Shown: in pieces, positions 15,177 through 22,060 of the stretch
How positions within the stretch are numbered: the stretch's first letter is position 1
Layout of the letters: the number at the start of each line of letters is the position of its first letter
From: Deltaproteobacteria bacterium
GTDB lineage: Bacteria; Desulfobacterota; Desulfobacteria; Desulfobacterales; C00003060
Length of the DNA: 22,060 bases
Assembly (NCBI GenBank): GCA_019309245.1
Contig: JAFDGP010000008.1
Coordinates: 1 to 22,060, forward strand
Direction of reading: 5' to 3'
Position numbers and translations under genes: made by a program
Notes under the pieces: model-generated
Databases searched by the model: none
Told to the model about the DNA's origin: nothing
The model's input: the letters and a program-made list of their open reading frames with translations, nothing else

Positions 15177-17852
15177 ATGCCGAAGATCCGAGTTTATGAG
15201 CTGGCTAAACAGCTTAATACAACCAACAAAGATCTGTTGGAGAAGCTCAAGGAATTGAACGTCTCCGTCAAGAGCCACATGAGCAGTGTGGATGAACAGG
15301 TGGTTTCGTTGGTCAAAGAGGTCATGTTCGGGGGCAAATCCGAGGTCATTGTAGAAAGGCGGGTCAAAGACACCGTTATCAGAAGGCGAAGAAAGCTTGT
15401 CAAAAAACCCGTGGTGAGTGTGGAACCGTCGGTTGTGCAGGCAGACGAACAAGGGGCGTCACAGGCAGCCTCGGTTCCGGATGCTACGCAGGCGGATATT
15501 GCAGTAGCTTCTTCCCCGGAGCAGGTCCCCGATACGGCTGCGCCTCTTTCCGAAGGCCGGGCCACGGATTTAGCCCCACAGGAAATGGCTGCGGGTCAAG
15601 TTCCGGCAGAACCGGACTCAGGTGAGTCCCCTGTGATTTCTGTCGGACAAGTGGAGGCGGTCACCACACTGTCTGAGCCGGAGAAAAAGGTCAAGGGTCG
15701 GAAAAAGGCCAAAGTCAAGAAGGAACAACCGGCCAAGATTATCAAACTGCCGGAAGTTCGCCCTGATGTTGGCAGCGTGGAGGCGGCATTTGCCAGTCAA
15801 ACAGGCGTGGTGGAGGCGGAAGCCGACGCGGAGGTTTCTGGCCCCCGGGCAAAAAAGGGAGGCTTGCGGGTAGTTCGCAAGGGCCGCAAGGCTGTTTCCG
15901 GAAAGCCAGTGCCGGTCGAGGCGCTTGAACAAGACAAGCGTGCGCTCAAGAAGAAGACGCCTTTTCGTAAGAAAGAGGTCTTGGACAAGGCCGACCTCTA
16001 TGACAGCAAACTTCTTAGGGGCCGTAAGGGCAGGAAGGTTCGCAAAGGCAAGGTCGCCCTGAAGGGTGAAAAAACCGTCATTACCACCCCGAAAGCCATT
16101 AAACGTCGGATCAAGGTGGATGACGCGATCGTGGTGGCCGACCTGGCCAAAAGGATGGGCATCAAGGCCAGCGAGGTGATCAAGCAGCTGATGGCCCTGG
16201 GTGTTATGGCTTCGATCAATCAGGCCATTGATTTTGAGACAGCTGTTGTGGTCGCCAGTGAGTTCAACTACGAAGTGGAAAAAGCGGCCTTCGAAGAAGA
16301 AGACATTCTTCGGGCCGAAGAAGACACCCCGGAATCGTTGCGTCCCAGACCGCCGGTGGTGACCATTATGGGACATGTGGATCACGGCAAGACATCGTTG
16401 CTGGATGCGATTCGTGAAACCAATGTGATTGGGGGCGAAGCCGGAGGCATCACACAGCATATCGGTGCCTATTATGTGACCGCCAATGACAGGCAGATCG
16501 TTTTTCTGGACACGCCGGGACATGAGGCCTTTACGGCCATGCGGGCCCGGGGTGCGGAAGTAACCGATCTGGTGGTGCTGGTGGTGGCGGCTGACGACGG
16601 CGTCATGCCGCAGACCGTAGAGGCCATCAGCCATGCCAAGGCGGCCGGGGTGCCGATTCTGACTGCGGTCAACAAAATCGACAAACCGGATGCAGAACCG
16701 GACAGGGTGAAACGAGAGTTGGCCGAACAGGGCCTCACACCTGAGGATTGGGGTGGCGAGACCGTTTTTGTAAACGTGTCAGCCAAAGAAAAAATCGGCC
16801 TGAACGAACTGTTGGAGATGATTTTGCTCCAGGCGGACTTGTTGGAGCTTAAGGCCAACCCGGACAAACCGGCCAGGGGCCGGGTCGTTGAGGCCAAGTT
16901 GGACATCGGTAGGGGACCGGTGGCTACAGTGTTGGTCCAGGAAGGGACCTTGCGGGCGGGTGATGCCGTGGTGTGCGGCTTACACCATGGAAAGGTTCGG
17001 GCTATGATTGATGACCTCGGGCAACGGGTCGACGAGGCCGGCCCGTCGATTCCGGTCGAGATCCAAGGACTTTCTGGTGTTCCGGCGGCCGGTGATGAGT
17101 TTGTCGTGGTGGCTGACGAGAAGGCGGCCAAGCAGGTCAGCATGCATCGGGCTCAAAAGCAGCGTATCAAGGAATTGGCCAAGAGCAGTACATTGACTCT
17201 GGAGAAATACTACGAACGGATGCGTGACGGCCTGGTGAAGGATCTGAACCTTATTATCAGAGCGGATGTTCAGGGCTCGATCGAGGCTTTGAGTGAGGCC
17301 ATTCAAAAGATTCCGTCAACAGAGGTCAAGGTCAATATCGTCCATTCGGCTACGGGTGCCATGACAGAATCCGACATCATGCTTGCCACCGTATCGGATG
17401 CCATTGTGGTCGGATTCAATGTCCGTCCAAATCCCAAAGTAAGGGACCTGGCCGCCGAACACAATGTGGACATCCGATTTTATGATGTCATCTATAATGT
17501 AGTCAACGATATCAAGATGGCCATGGTGGGGCTAATGGAGCCCACGTTTGAAGAGCACCTCGTGGGGCGGGCCGAGGTTCGCCAGACTTTTAACGTGACC
17601 AAGGTGGGCACGGTGGCGGGTTGCTATGTGACGGAAGGCAAGATCGAAAGGGGGGGCTCGGCCCGGTTGCTTCGAGACGGGGTGGTCATTCACGACGGAA
17701 AAATCGGATCTCTGCGCCGTTTTAAAGACGACGCCAAAGAAGTCCAGGCCGGATATGAATGCGGCATCGGGATTGAGGCCTACAATGACATTAAGGTCAA
17801 CGATGTGATTGAGTGTTATCGAGTTGAACAGGTTGAGCCCGTACTTGGATAA
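15177..17852 (+). CDS. infB: Translation initiation factor IF-2
   Basis: The protein is 891 aa. This GTPase brings initiator tRNA to the 30S subunit and promotes subunit joining. An IF2_N module opens the protein (MPKIRVYELAKQLNTTNKDL). A long Lys/Arg/Ala/Val-rich linker runs from about 70 to 310, followed by a second IF2_N-like segment (VADLAKRMGIKASEVIKQL). The G domain has G1 GHVDHGKT at 399-406, G2 GGITQHIG, G3 DTPGH at 445-449, G4 NKID at 499-502 and G5 SAK. Domains II, III and C-terminal IF2 domains follow (VRADVQGSIEAL near 700 in the form IRADVQGSIEAL). The total length is typical for Desulfobacterota. GGGGGTG lies about 4 nt upstream of the ATG, within a degenerate repeat copy. The gap to nusA is 167 bp. 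Confidence 0.98.
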   Translation: MPKIRVYELAKQLNTTNKDLLEKLKELNVSVKSHMSSVDEQVVSLVKEVMFGGKSEVIVERRVKDTVIRRRRKLVKKPVVSVEPSVVQADEQGASQAASVPDATQADIAVASSPEQVPDTAAPLSEGRATDLAPQEMAAGQVPAEPDSGESPVISVGQVEAVTTLSEPEKKVKGRKKAKVKKEQPAKIIKLPEVRPDVGSVEAAFASQTGVVEAEADAEVSGPRAKKGGLRVVRKGRKAVSGKPVPVEALEQDKRALKKKTPFRKKEVLDKADLYDSKLLRGRKGRKVRKGKVALKGEKTVITTPKAIKRRIKVDDAIVVADLAKRMGIKASEVIKQLMALGVMASINQAIDFETAVVVASEFNYEVEKAAFEEEDILRAEEDTPESLRPRPPVVTIMGHVDHGKTSLLDAIRETNVIGGEAGGITQHIGAYYVTANDRQIVFLDTPGHEAFTAMRARGAEVTDLVVLVVAADDGVMPQTVEAISHAKAAGVPILTAVNKIDKPDAEPDRVKRELAEQGLTPEDWGGETVFVNVSAKEKIGLNELLEMILLQADLLELKANPDKPARGRVVEAKLDIGRGPVATVLVQEGTLRAGDAVVCGLHHGKVRAMIDDLGQRVDEAGPSIPVEIQGLSGVPAAGDEFVVVADEKAAKQVSMHRAQKQRIKELAKSSTLTLEKYYERMRDGLVKDLNLIIRADVQGSIEALSEAIQKIPSTEVKVNIVHSATGAMTESDIMLATVSDAIVVGFNVRPNPKVRDLAAEHNVDIRFYDVIYNVVNDIKMAMVGLMEPTFEEHLVGRAEVRQTFNVTKVGTVAGCYVTEGKIERGGSARLLRDGVVIHDGKIGSLRRFKDDAKEVQAGYECGIGIEAYNDIKVNDVIECYRVEQVEPVLG

Positions 17853-17892
17853 CCTCCTGGTGTTGCAACATGGGGCGAAGTATTCGTGGATC

Positions 17893-18180
17893 ATGGTTGT
17901 AGGGATCGCGACAGTGGTGTTGAGGCTCCACGGCAACCATTCTCTGAAGGGCAAACGGAAAGTGGTTAAGGCGATTGTGAGTCGGTTGCAGAATTCATTT
18001 AATGTCTCCGTTGCCGAGGTTGGGGCGAATGATAGCCATCAACGCGCGGAAATCGGATTGGCGTTTGTGGGCAACGATCGCCGGGTCATCAATTCTAAGT
18101 TGGACAAGGCGGTCAACCTTGTCGAGGCCATGCAACTGGCTGAGATTATCGATACGGATATGGAGATTGTAAACCTGTGA
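17893..18180 (+). CDS. DUF503 family protein (YlxP-like)
   Basis: The protein is 95 aa and matches the DUF503 pattern: MVVGIATVVLRLHGNHSLKGKR at the start, then the NSFNVSVAEVG segment and a final alpha/beta unit. Proteins of this family lie between infB and rbfA in many bacteria (ylxP in Bacillus) and have been linked to ribosome assembly, but the biochemical activity is not settled. ATG 17893 gives the usual family N-terminus; an in-frame start at 17809 inside infB would add 28 residues of unrelated sequence. The stop overlaps the rbfA start (GTGA), so rbfA is probably translationally coupled to it. The gap to infB is 40 bp. Confidence 0.9.
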   Translation: MVVGIATVVLRLHGNHSLKGKRKVVKAIVSRLQNSFNVSVAEVGANDSHQRAEIGLAFVGNDRRVINSKLDKAVNLVEAMQLAEIIDTDMEIVNL

Positions 18181-18542
18181 TTCGGGTCAAACGGGCCGAT
18201 CGGGTCGGCTGTGTCATTCAAAAAGAGCTTTCTAACCTGCTGGCCACAAAGATTAAAGATCCCCGTCTAGACATGGTGACTATCACGGCAGTCAAGATCA
18301 CCGATGATCTTCGTGCTGCCCGGGTCTATGTGAGCGTGGCGGAAGGAAAGGCACGTATGGACAGCGTTCTTTGCGGGTTCAGGAGCGCGCAGGGCTTCTT
18401 ACGACGCGCCCTGGGGGGCCGTCTGGGCCTCAGATATGTGCCCACCCTGACATTCGTATATGACGAGTCTTTTGACCGCGCGGATTCGTTGAGCAGAATC
18501 TTCAAGGCCTTGAATCATGAACCGTTTGCTTTTCCGGAATAG
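18177..18542 (+). CDS. rbfA: 30S ribosome-binding factor RbfA
   Basis: The protein is 121 aa. RbfA is a single KH-fold protein that binds immature 30S subunits and assists 16S rRNA 5'-end maturation. The family pattern is clear: RADRVGCVIQKELSNLL at the N-terminus, KDPRLDMVTITAVKITDDLR, AARVYVSV, a helix FRSAQGFLRRALGGRLGLR, and the closing PTLTFVYDESFDRADSLSRI. It starts with GTG at 18177, overlapping the DUF503 stop. The start looks sound because the protein begins only one residue before the conserved RVKRADRV helix. It is followed by an unusually long gap to truB. Confidence 0.97.
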   Translation: MIRVKRADRVGCVIQKELSNLLATKIKDPRLDMVTITAVKITDDLRAARVYVSVAEGKARMDSVLCGFRSAQGFLRRALGGRLGLRYVPTLTFVYDESFDRADSLSRIFKALNHEPFAFPE

Positions 18543-18552
18543 GCGCGCAGGT

Positions 18553-18675
18553 GAATCCGTGCACAAACAAACCCACCGGCTCTGCCGGTGAAAATTGAAA
18601 AGGTGATGCCGTTTCCGGCGGGGTTCCCATGTGTGTGAGCCGGCATACAGTCGCCGGTGGCTGGTGCACGGATTC
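18553..18675. repeat. Palindromic MITE/REP-like element with 12-bp terminal inverted repeats
   Basis: GAATCCGTGCAC (18553-18564) and GTGCACGGATTC (18664-18675) are perfect inverted copies bounding 123 bp. Just inside the left end is a perfect hairpin CACCGGC-TCT-GCCGGTG (18574-18590). A further GCCGGTGG at 18653-18660 pairs with CCACCGGC at 18573-18580, and ATGCCG/CGGCAT (18606-18611, 18641-18646) adds an inner pairing. The element has no coding capacity. Short triloop hairpins of this kind are typical of REP sequences mobilised by RAYT or IS200/IS605-like transposases; the assignment here is inferred. Confidence 0.75.
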
Positions 18676-18681
18676 CAAAAC

Positions 18682-18820
18682 AAAAGATTTTGGCTTCTTT
18701 TAAAATTATAGCATGAGCAAAAGATTGCGGGATTATCCACAAATGTTGTGGAGTGCCAAAGGTAAGAGGTTGAGGGCATGACACATACCAGAAAGCACCT
18801 TTTTAAAACCAAAATCTTTT
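18682..18820. repeat. Second palindromic module in the rbfA-truB gap
   Basis: AAAAGATTTTGG (18682-18693) and CCAAAATCTTTT (18809-18820) are perfect 12-bp inverted repeats bounding 139 bp. Near the centre is a 7-bp hairpin TCCACAA-ATG-TTGTGGA (18736-18752). The interior is AT-rich at the edges and holds no credible gene. It abuts the elements on either side with gaps of only six and four bases. Confidence 0.65.
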
Positions 18821-18824
18821 ATAA

Positions 18825-18911
18825 AATCAGCGAACACCGGGAGAACTTTGGTATTGAGCCCCCTTTTAGGGGCCTTCTTTATACCACCAGTTCTACTGGT
18901 GGTCGCTGATT
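18825..18911. repeat. Third palindromic module, directly before truB
   Basis: AATCAGCGAACACC (18825-18838) and GGTGGTCGCTGATT (18898-18911) are inverted copies with one mismatch in 14. Inside the right end is the perfect hairpin CCACCAGTTCTACTGGTGG (18884-18902, TCT loop). The centre holds GCCCC/GGGGC (18858-18862, 18869-18873) and GGTAT/ATACC (18850-18854, 18881-18885), so the whole 87 bp can fold as one long hairpin. It ends 9 bp before the truB ATG. Confidence 0.72.
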
Positions 18912-18920
18912 AACAGGGCC

Positions 18921-19871
18921 ATGAACGGCGTGGTGGCCGTGGACAAGCCGGCGGGCATGACATCGGCACAGGTGGTTGCGGTTGTCAAGAAGACCCTTAG
19001 GGCAAAAAAGGTAGGCCATGCCGGTACACTGGATCCGTTTGCCACGGGCGTGCTGGTGTGCTGCATCAACCAGGCTACCCGTCTGACACGCTTCTTAACC
19101 CAGAGCAAAAAGGTCTATGAGGCGGTTATGCGCCTGGGTGTTCAAACGGATACACAGGATCTGACAGGCCGGGTTGTGCGAGAGGCCCCAGTCGATGCAG
19201 TAAGCGATGAGAGAATCAAGGAGGTTTTTGATCACATTCGCCATATCGACAGTCAGGTTCCACCGGCCTTTTCAGCGCTGAAATATAAAGGGAAACCTTT
19301 GTACAAGCTGGCTCGGCAAGGAATTTCCGTGACCAAAGCGCCGAGGCGGATCCGGATTGAGCGTTTGCAGGTGCTCGACATTGACCTTCCTTTTGTGCGG
19401 TTCAAGGTGGTTTGTGGTCCCGGCACCTACATCAGGACTCTGAGTGCGGACATTGGAGAGGCGTTGGGCTGCGGGGGCCACCTGGTTGCGCTGCGTCGTA
19501 CGGAAAGCAGTGGGTTCACCTTGAGCGACGCCGTTTCCCTGGAGGCCCTGGGAGAACTGGCCACATTGGGAAAGGCTCAAGATTGCGTGTTGTCCATGAA
19601 TGATGCGTTGAGAGAAATGCAGGAGGTTCAGGTCCCATCCACCCTGGCAGAAAAGATCCGGCGAGGCGTGCCGGTCAACGAATCCGTGCTGGGGCCGGTT
19701 CAGGTCGGCACCGGGGCATGGGTGAAGGTGACCGATTCGAGCAACAACCTCCTTGCCGTACTCGACGCGGGCCAGCGTGGAGATGTGTTGCCGTATTTGT
19801 GCGTGTTTCCCTCGGCCTGTGCATGCAAAAACGGCGAGACCGACAAGGATAATGTCATGAGGATGTCATAA
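18921..19871 (+). CDS. truB: tRNA pseudouridine(55) synthase TruB
   Basis: The protein is 316 aa. It isomerises U55 in the T loop of tRNAs. It begins MNGVVAVDKPAGMTS, the typical family start, and carries the catalytic motif GHAGTLDPFATGVL with Asp38 as nucleophile. YEAVMRLGVQTDTQDLTG, the RNA-binding QVPPAFSALKYKGKPLYKLAR and CGPGTYIRTLSADIGEALG follow. The C-terminal 90 or so residues form a PUA-like part that is less conserved. Only a weak ribosome binding site (AGGG, 3 nt before the ATG) is visible, because the palindromic module at 18825-18911 occupies the region just upstream. rpsO follows 29 nt downstream. Confidence 0.97.
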   Translation: MNGVVAVDKPAGMTSAQVVAVVKKTLRAKKVGHAGTLDPFATGVLVCCINQATRLTRFLTQSKKVYEAVMRLGVQTDTQDLTGRVVREAPVDAVSDERIKEVFDHIRHIDSQVPPAFSALKYKGKPLYKLARQGISVTKAPRRIRIERLQVLDIDLPFVRFKVVCGPGTYIRTLSADIGEALGCGGHLVALRRTESSGFTLSDAVSLEALGELATLGKAQDCVLSMNDALREMQEVQVPSTLAEKIRRGVPVNESVLGPVQVGTGAWVKVTDSSNNLLAVLDAGQRGDVLPYLCVFPSACACKNGETDKDNVMRMS

Positions 19872-19900
19872 TAAATGGATGAGAAGAGGAGGTCGCAAAA

Positions 19901-20170
19901 GTGGTCTTAGCAGTGAAGGAAAAAAGAGAATTGATTGATCGGTTCAAACTCCATGATTCCGATACGGGGTCCCCGGAGGTTCAGATCGCCTTACTGACTC
20001 ACCGAATCAGTTACCTGAATGAGCACTTCAAGGTTCACAAAAAGGATCATCATTCCAGGCGAGGGTTGTTGAAACTGGTGGGACAGCGCAGGAGATTGCT
20101 GAATTACTTGAAGTCCAAAGACATTAATCGATATCGTACATTGATTCAGGCGCTTGGTCTGCGGAAATAG
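19901..20170 (+). CDS. rpsO: 30S ribosomal protein S15
   Basis: The protein is 89 aa, exactly the usual S15 length. Family landmarks are DTGSPEVQIALLTHRI, the 16S rRNA-binding KKDHHSRRGLLKLVGQRRRLL and the closing YRTLIQALGLRK. S15 binds the central domain of 16S rRNA early in 30S assembly. The GTG start at 19901 has a strong GAGGAGG ribosome binding site about 8 nt upstream. In E. coli S15 represses its own translation through an mRNA structure; whether that holds here cannot be judged from the sequence. pnp follows, as in most proteobacteria. Confidence 0.98.
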   Translation: MVLAVKEKRELIDRFKLHDSDTGSPEVQIALLTHRISYLNEHFKVHKKDHHSRRGLLKLVGQRRRLLNYLKSKDINRYRTLIQALGLRK

Positions 20171-20192
20171 TTTCCTCTGAACCATGTTGGGG

Positions 20193-20220
20193 GGGTGCAT
20201 TCAGGTGTAACATTGCACTC
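20193..20220 (+). promoter_or_regulatory. Stem-loop between rpsO and pnp
   Basis: GGGTGCA (20193-20199) can pair with TGCACTC (20214-20220) with one G-U pair and a 14-nt loop. There is no T-run after it, so it is not an intrinsic terminator. A processing hairpin between rpsO and pnp is known in E. coli, where RNase III cuts it. This stem is shorter and its role is a guess. Confidence 0.35.
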
Positions 20221-20278
20221 GGTTGCAGATCATGACAATTCGGTGAGTTATGAGTTATAAATTGTGAGGAGATTAGAC

Positions 20279-22060
20279 ATGGAAGTATCTTTTAAAGGGG
20301 ATGTGGGTGGCAAGACACTCACGATTGAGACGGGAAAAATCGCCCGACAGGCGGGGGGCGCTGCGGTCGTGCGCTACGGGGAGACCCTGGTGCTGGTTAC
20401 GGTGGTTTCTTCCAATAACGTACGAGAAGGCATCGACTTTGTGCCGCTGTCGGTGGAATACCAGGAAAAGGGCTATGCCGCCGGGAAGATTCCTGGCAAC
20501 TATTTTCGTCGAGAAATCGGGCGACCCGGGGAGAAGGCCACACTAACCGCCCGGATTATTGATCGGCCGACCCGACCGTTGTTTCCAAAGAATTATCGAT
20601 TTGAAACACAGATCATTGCTTCGGTGCTGTGCGTGGACAATGAGAATGACCCTGATGTCTTGGCGGTGGTGGGGGCCTCGGCGGCCCTGGAGATTTCAGA
20701 TGTCCCGTTTGCCGGCCCGATCGCCTGTGTTCGAGTAGGACGCATTGACGGCCGGTTTATCGCCAACCCGACCAGACAGGAATTGGAGCAAAGCGATATC
20801 AACTTGATTGTCGCCGGTAAAAGGGATGCTGTGGTGATGGTGGAAGGCGGGGGGCTTTTCGTTAAGGAGCAAGACATGCTGGAGGCCATCTTTTTCGGCC
20901 ATCAAGCCTTGCAGCCCATCCTCGATCTGCAGGTCAAGCTCAAAGAGGCCGTGGGGCGACCAAAGAGGGCTGTGCCGGCGGCCGAGCTGGACACGGTTTT
21001 GAAAGAGCGCATAGAGGCCATTGCCTGCGAACAGATTAAAGCCGCGGTTGTGATACCAAAAAAGATGGAACGCCACGAGGCGCTGGAACGCGTCAAGGCG
21101 GAAGTCGTGGATACCCTGGGTGAGGCCTATGAAGGTCGCGGCGGTGAGATCCATGATATCTTGCATGACATCGAGCGGCGCGAGATCCGAAGACTCGCCC
21201 TTGACCAAGGGCGCAGGATAGACGGCCGGAGGTTTGACGAGATCCGGCCGATCCAGTGCGAGGCCGGGGTGCTGCCCAGGACCCACGGTTCTGCGCTGTT
21301 TACTCGCGGAGAGACACAGGCGCTTGCCGTGGTGACGCTGGGTTCCACGGGCGACGAACAGCGCATTGAAACCCTGGACGGTGATGAATTCCGGCCGTTT
21401 ATGCTTCATTACAACTTTCCGCCGTTTTGTGTCGGGGAGGTACGGCGCATGTCGGGGCCAAGCCGTCGAGATATCGGACATGGAGGGCTTTCCACCCGGG
21501 CGGTTGAAAAGGTGATGCCACCCAAAGAAAAGTTCGATTATACGACCCGGATTGTCTCCGAGATCCTGGAATCCAACGGGTCGTCGTCCATGGCCACGGT
21601 GTGTGCCAGCAGCCTGGCCCTGATGGATGCCGGAGTGCCAGTGAGCGGCCCGGTGGCAGGCATCGCCATGGGGCTTGTGAAAGAAGACGAGCAGGTGCTG
21701 ATTCTTTCCGACATTCTGGGTGACGAAGACCATATGGGAGACATGGATTTCAAGGTGGCCGGTACGCGAGACGGCATAACAGCGCTTCAGATGGACATGA
21801 AGGTTCAAGGGCTGACCAAGTCCGTTCTTGAGCAGGCCCTTGAGCAGGCGCGGCGAGGGCGGCTGTATATCCTGGACAAGATGGACGAAGCCATCAGTCA
21901 ACCACGGCCCGAGTTATCGCCCTATGCCCCAAAGATTATCACGATAAAGATTAATCCGGACAAGATCCGGGAGGTAATCGGACCCGGAGGCAAGGTGGTC
22001 AGGGCGATCCAGGCGGAGACCGATACCCAGGTAGAGATTGAAGAAGACGGCCTTGTCAAA
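20279..22060 (+). CDS. pnp: Polyribonucleotide nucleotidyltransferase (PNPase), 3' end outside the window
   Basis: 594 codons are visible and the frame is still open at the window edge; the family is about 700 aa, so about 100 residues are missing. PNPase degrades RNA 3' to 5' by phosphorolysis. The first RNase PH domain is at about 1-235 (GKIARQAGGAAVVRYGET ... IIDRPTRPLFP), an alpha-helical linker at about 240-310, and the second RNase PH domain at about 315-545 (PRTHGSALFTRGETQAL; GDEDHMGDMDFKVAGT with Asp484 and Asp490 matching the catalytic pair of E. coli). The KH domain starts near 555 with IREVIGPGGKVV. The S1 domain must lie beyond the window. GAGGAG lies 7 nt before ATG 20279. Confidence 0.97.
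   Translation, partial: MEVSFKGDVGGKTLTIETGKIARQAGGAAVVRYGETLVLVTVVSSNNVREGIDFVPLSVEYQEKGYAAGKIPGNYFRREIGRPGEKATLTARIIDRPTRPLFPKNYRFETQIIASVLCVDNENDPDVLAVVGASAALEISDVPFAGPIACVRVGRIDGRFIANPTRQELEQSDINLIVAGKRDAVVMVEGGGLFVKEQDMLEAIFFGHQALQPILDLQVKLKEAVGRPKRAVPAAELDTVLKERIEAIACEQIKAAVVIPKKMERHEALERVKAEVVDTLGEAYEGRGGEIHDILHDIERREIRRLALDQGRRIDGRRFDEIRPIQCEAGVLPRTHGSALFTRGETQALAVVTLGSTGDEQRIETLDGDEFRPFMLHYNFPPFCVGEVRRMSGPSRRDIGHGGLSTRAVEKVMPPKEKFDYTTRIVSEILESNGSSSMATVCASSLALMDAGVPVSGPVAGIAMGLVKEDEQVLILSDILGDEDHMGDMDFKVAGTRDGITALQMDMKVQGLTKSVLEQALEQARRGRLYILDKMDEAISQPRPELSPYAPKIITIKINPDKIREVIGPGGKVVRAIQAETDTQVEIEEDGLVK

Noticed and set aside
15618..16634. 338-codon minus-strand reading frame.
   Set aside because: It is antisense to infB, whose GTPase motifs are intact in the plus frame.
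18713..18781. 22-residue reading frame starting MSKRLRDYPQ inside the second palindromic module.
   Set aside because: No ribosome binding site and it runs through the central hairpin of the module, so it is probably chance.
20696..21901. 401-codon minus-strand reading frame.
   Set aside because: It is antisense to pnp, which shows full catalytic motifs in the plus frame.

Overview
The window looks like chromosome of a Gram-negative bacterium of the Desulfobacterota (former Deltaproteobacteria). The base composition is moderately GC-rich. It carries a complete type IV pilus assembly operon, outer-membrane-type lipoproteins and a secretin, a stand-alone electron-transfer-flavoprotein:quinone oxidoreductase, and a rimP-nusA-infB operon with a DUF503 gene between infB and rbfA. 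The genus cannot be fixed from sequence reading alone.

Left part (about 1-10,260): two plus-strand genes, a large secreted LysM protein and a TPR lipoprotein, converge on a minus-strand operon. In transcription order that operon is a small XRE-type HTH gene, then pilM, pilN, pilO, pilP, pilQ and a second LysM protein. PilM sits on the cytoplasmic face, PilN and PilO form the inner-membrane/periplasmic frame, PilP bridges to the outer membrane and PilQ is the secretin pore. The TPR lipoprotein resembles PilF/PilW pilotins. The LysM proteins could anchor the machine to peptidoglycan. Upstream of the HTH gene is a good sigma-54-like -24/-12 match followed by a 7-bp inverted repeat.

Middle (10,260-12,730): a gap of about 540 bp holds the pil promoter region. 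It is followed by one minus-strand gene for ETF:quinone oxidoreductase, which feeds electrons from acyl-CoA-type dehydrogenations into the membrane quinone pool.

Right part (12,680-22,060): a strong promoter, tRNA-Gly(CCC), a leader with a stem-loop and an intrinsic terminator, then rimP-nusA-infB-DUF503-rbfA-truB-rpsO-pnp. The last gene is cut by the window end. The layout parallels the E. coli metY-rimP-nusA-infB-rbfA-truB-rpsO-pnp operon, with a glycine tRNA in the metY position. The genes cover ribosome maturation (rimP, rbfA, truB, S15), transcription elongation and termination (nusA), initiation (IF-2) and RNA decay (PNPase).

The least ordinary feature is the rbfA-truB gap. Three palindromic modules with terminal inverted repeats lie end to end in it, and two of them contain triloop hairpins with compensatory base changes. 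A degenerate relative lies directly before infB and reaches its start codon. I found no wholly new multi-gene system. The strongest leads are this repeat family, the putative sigma-54/HTH control of the pil operon, and the LysM protein with an unrecognised C-terminal half.
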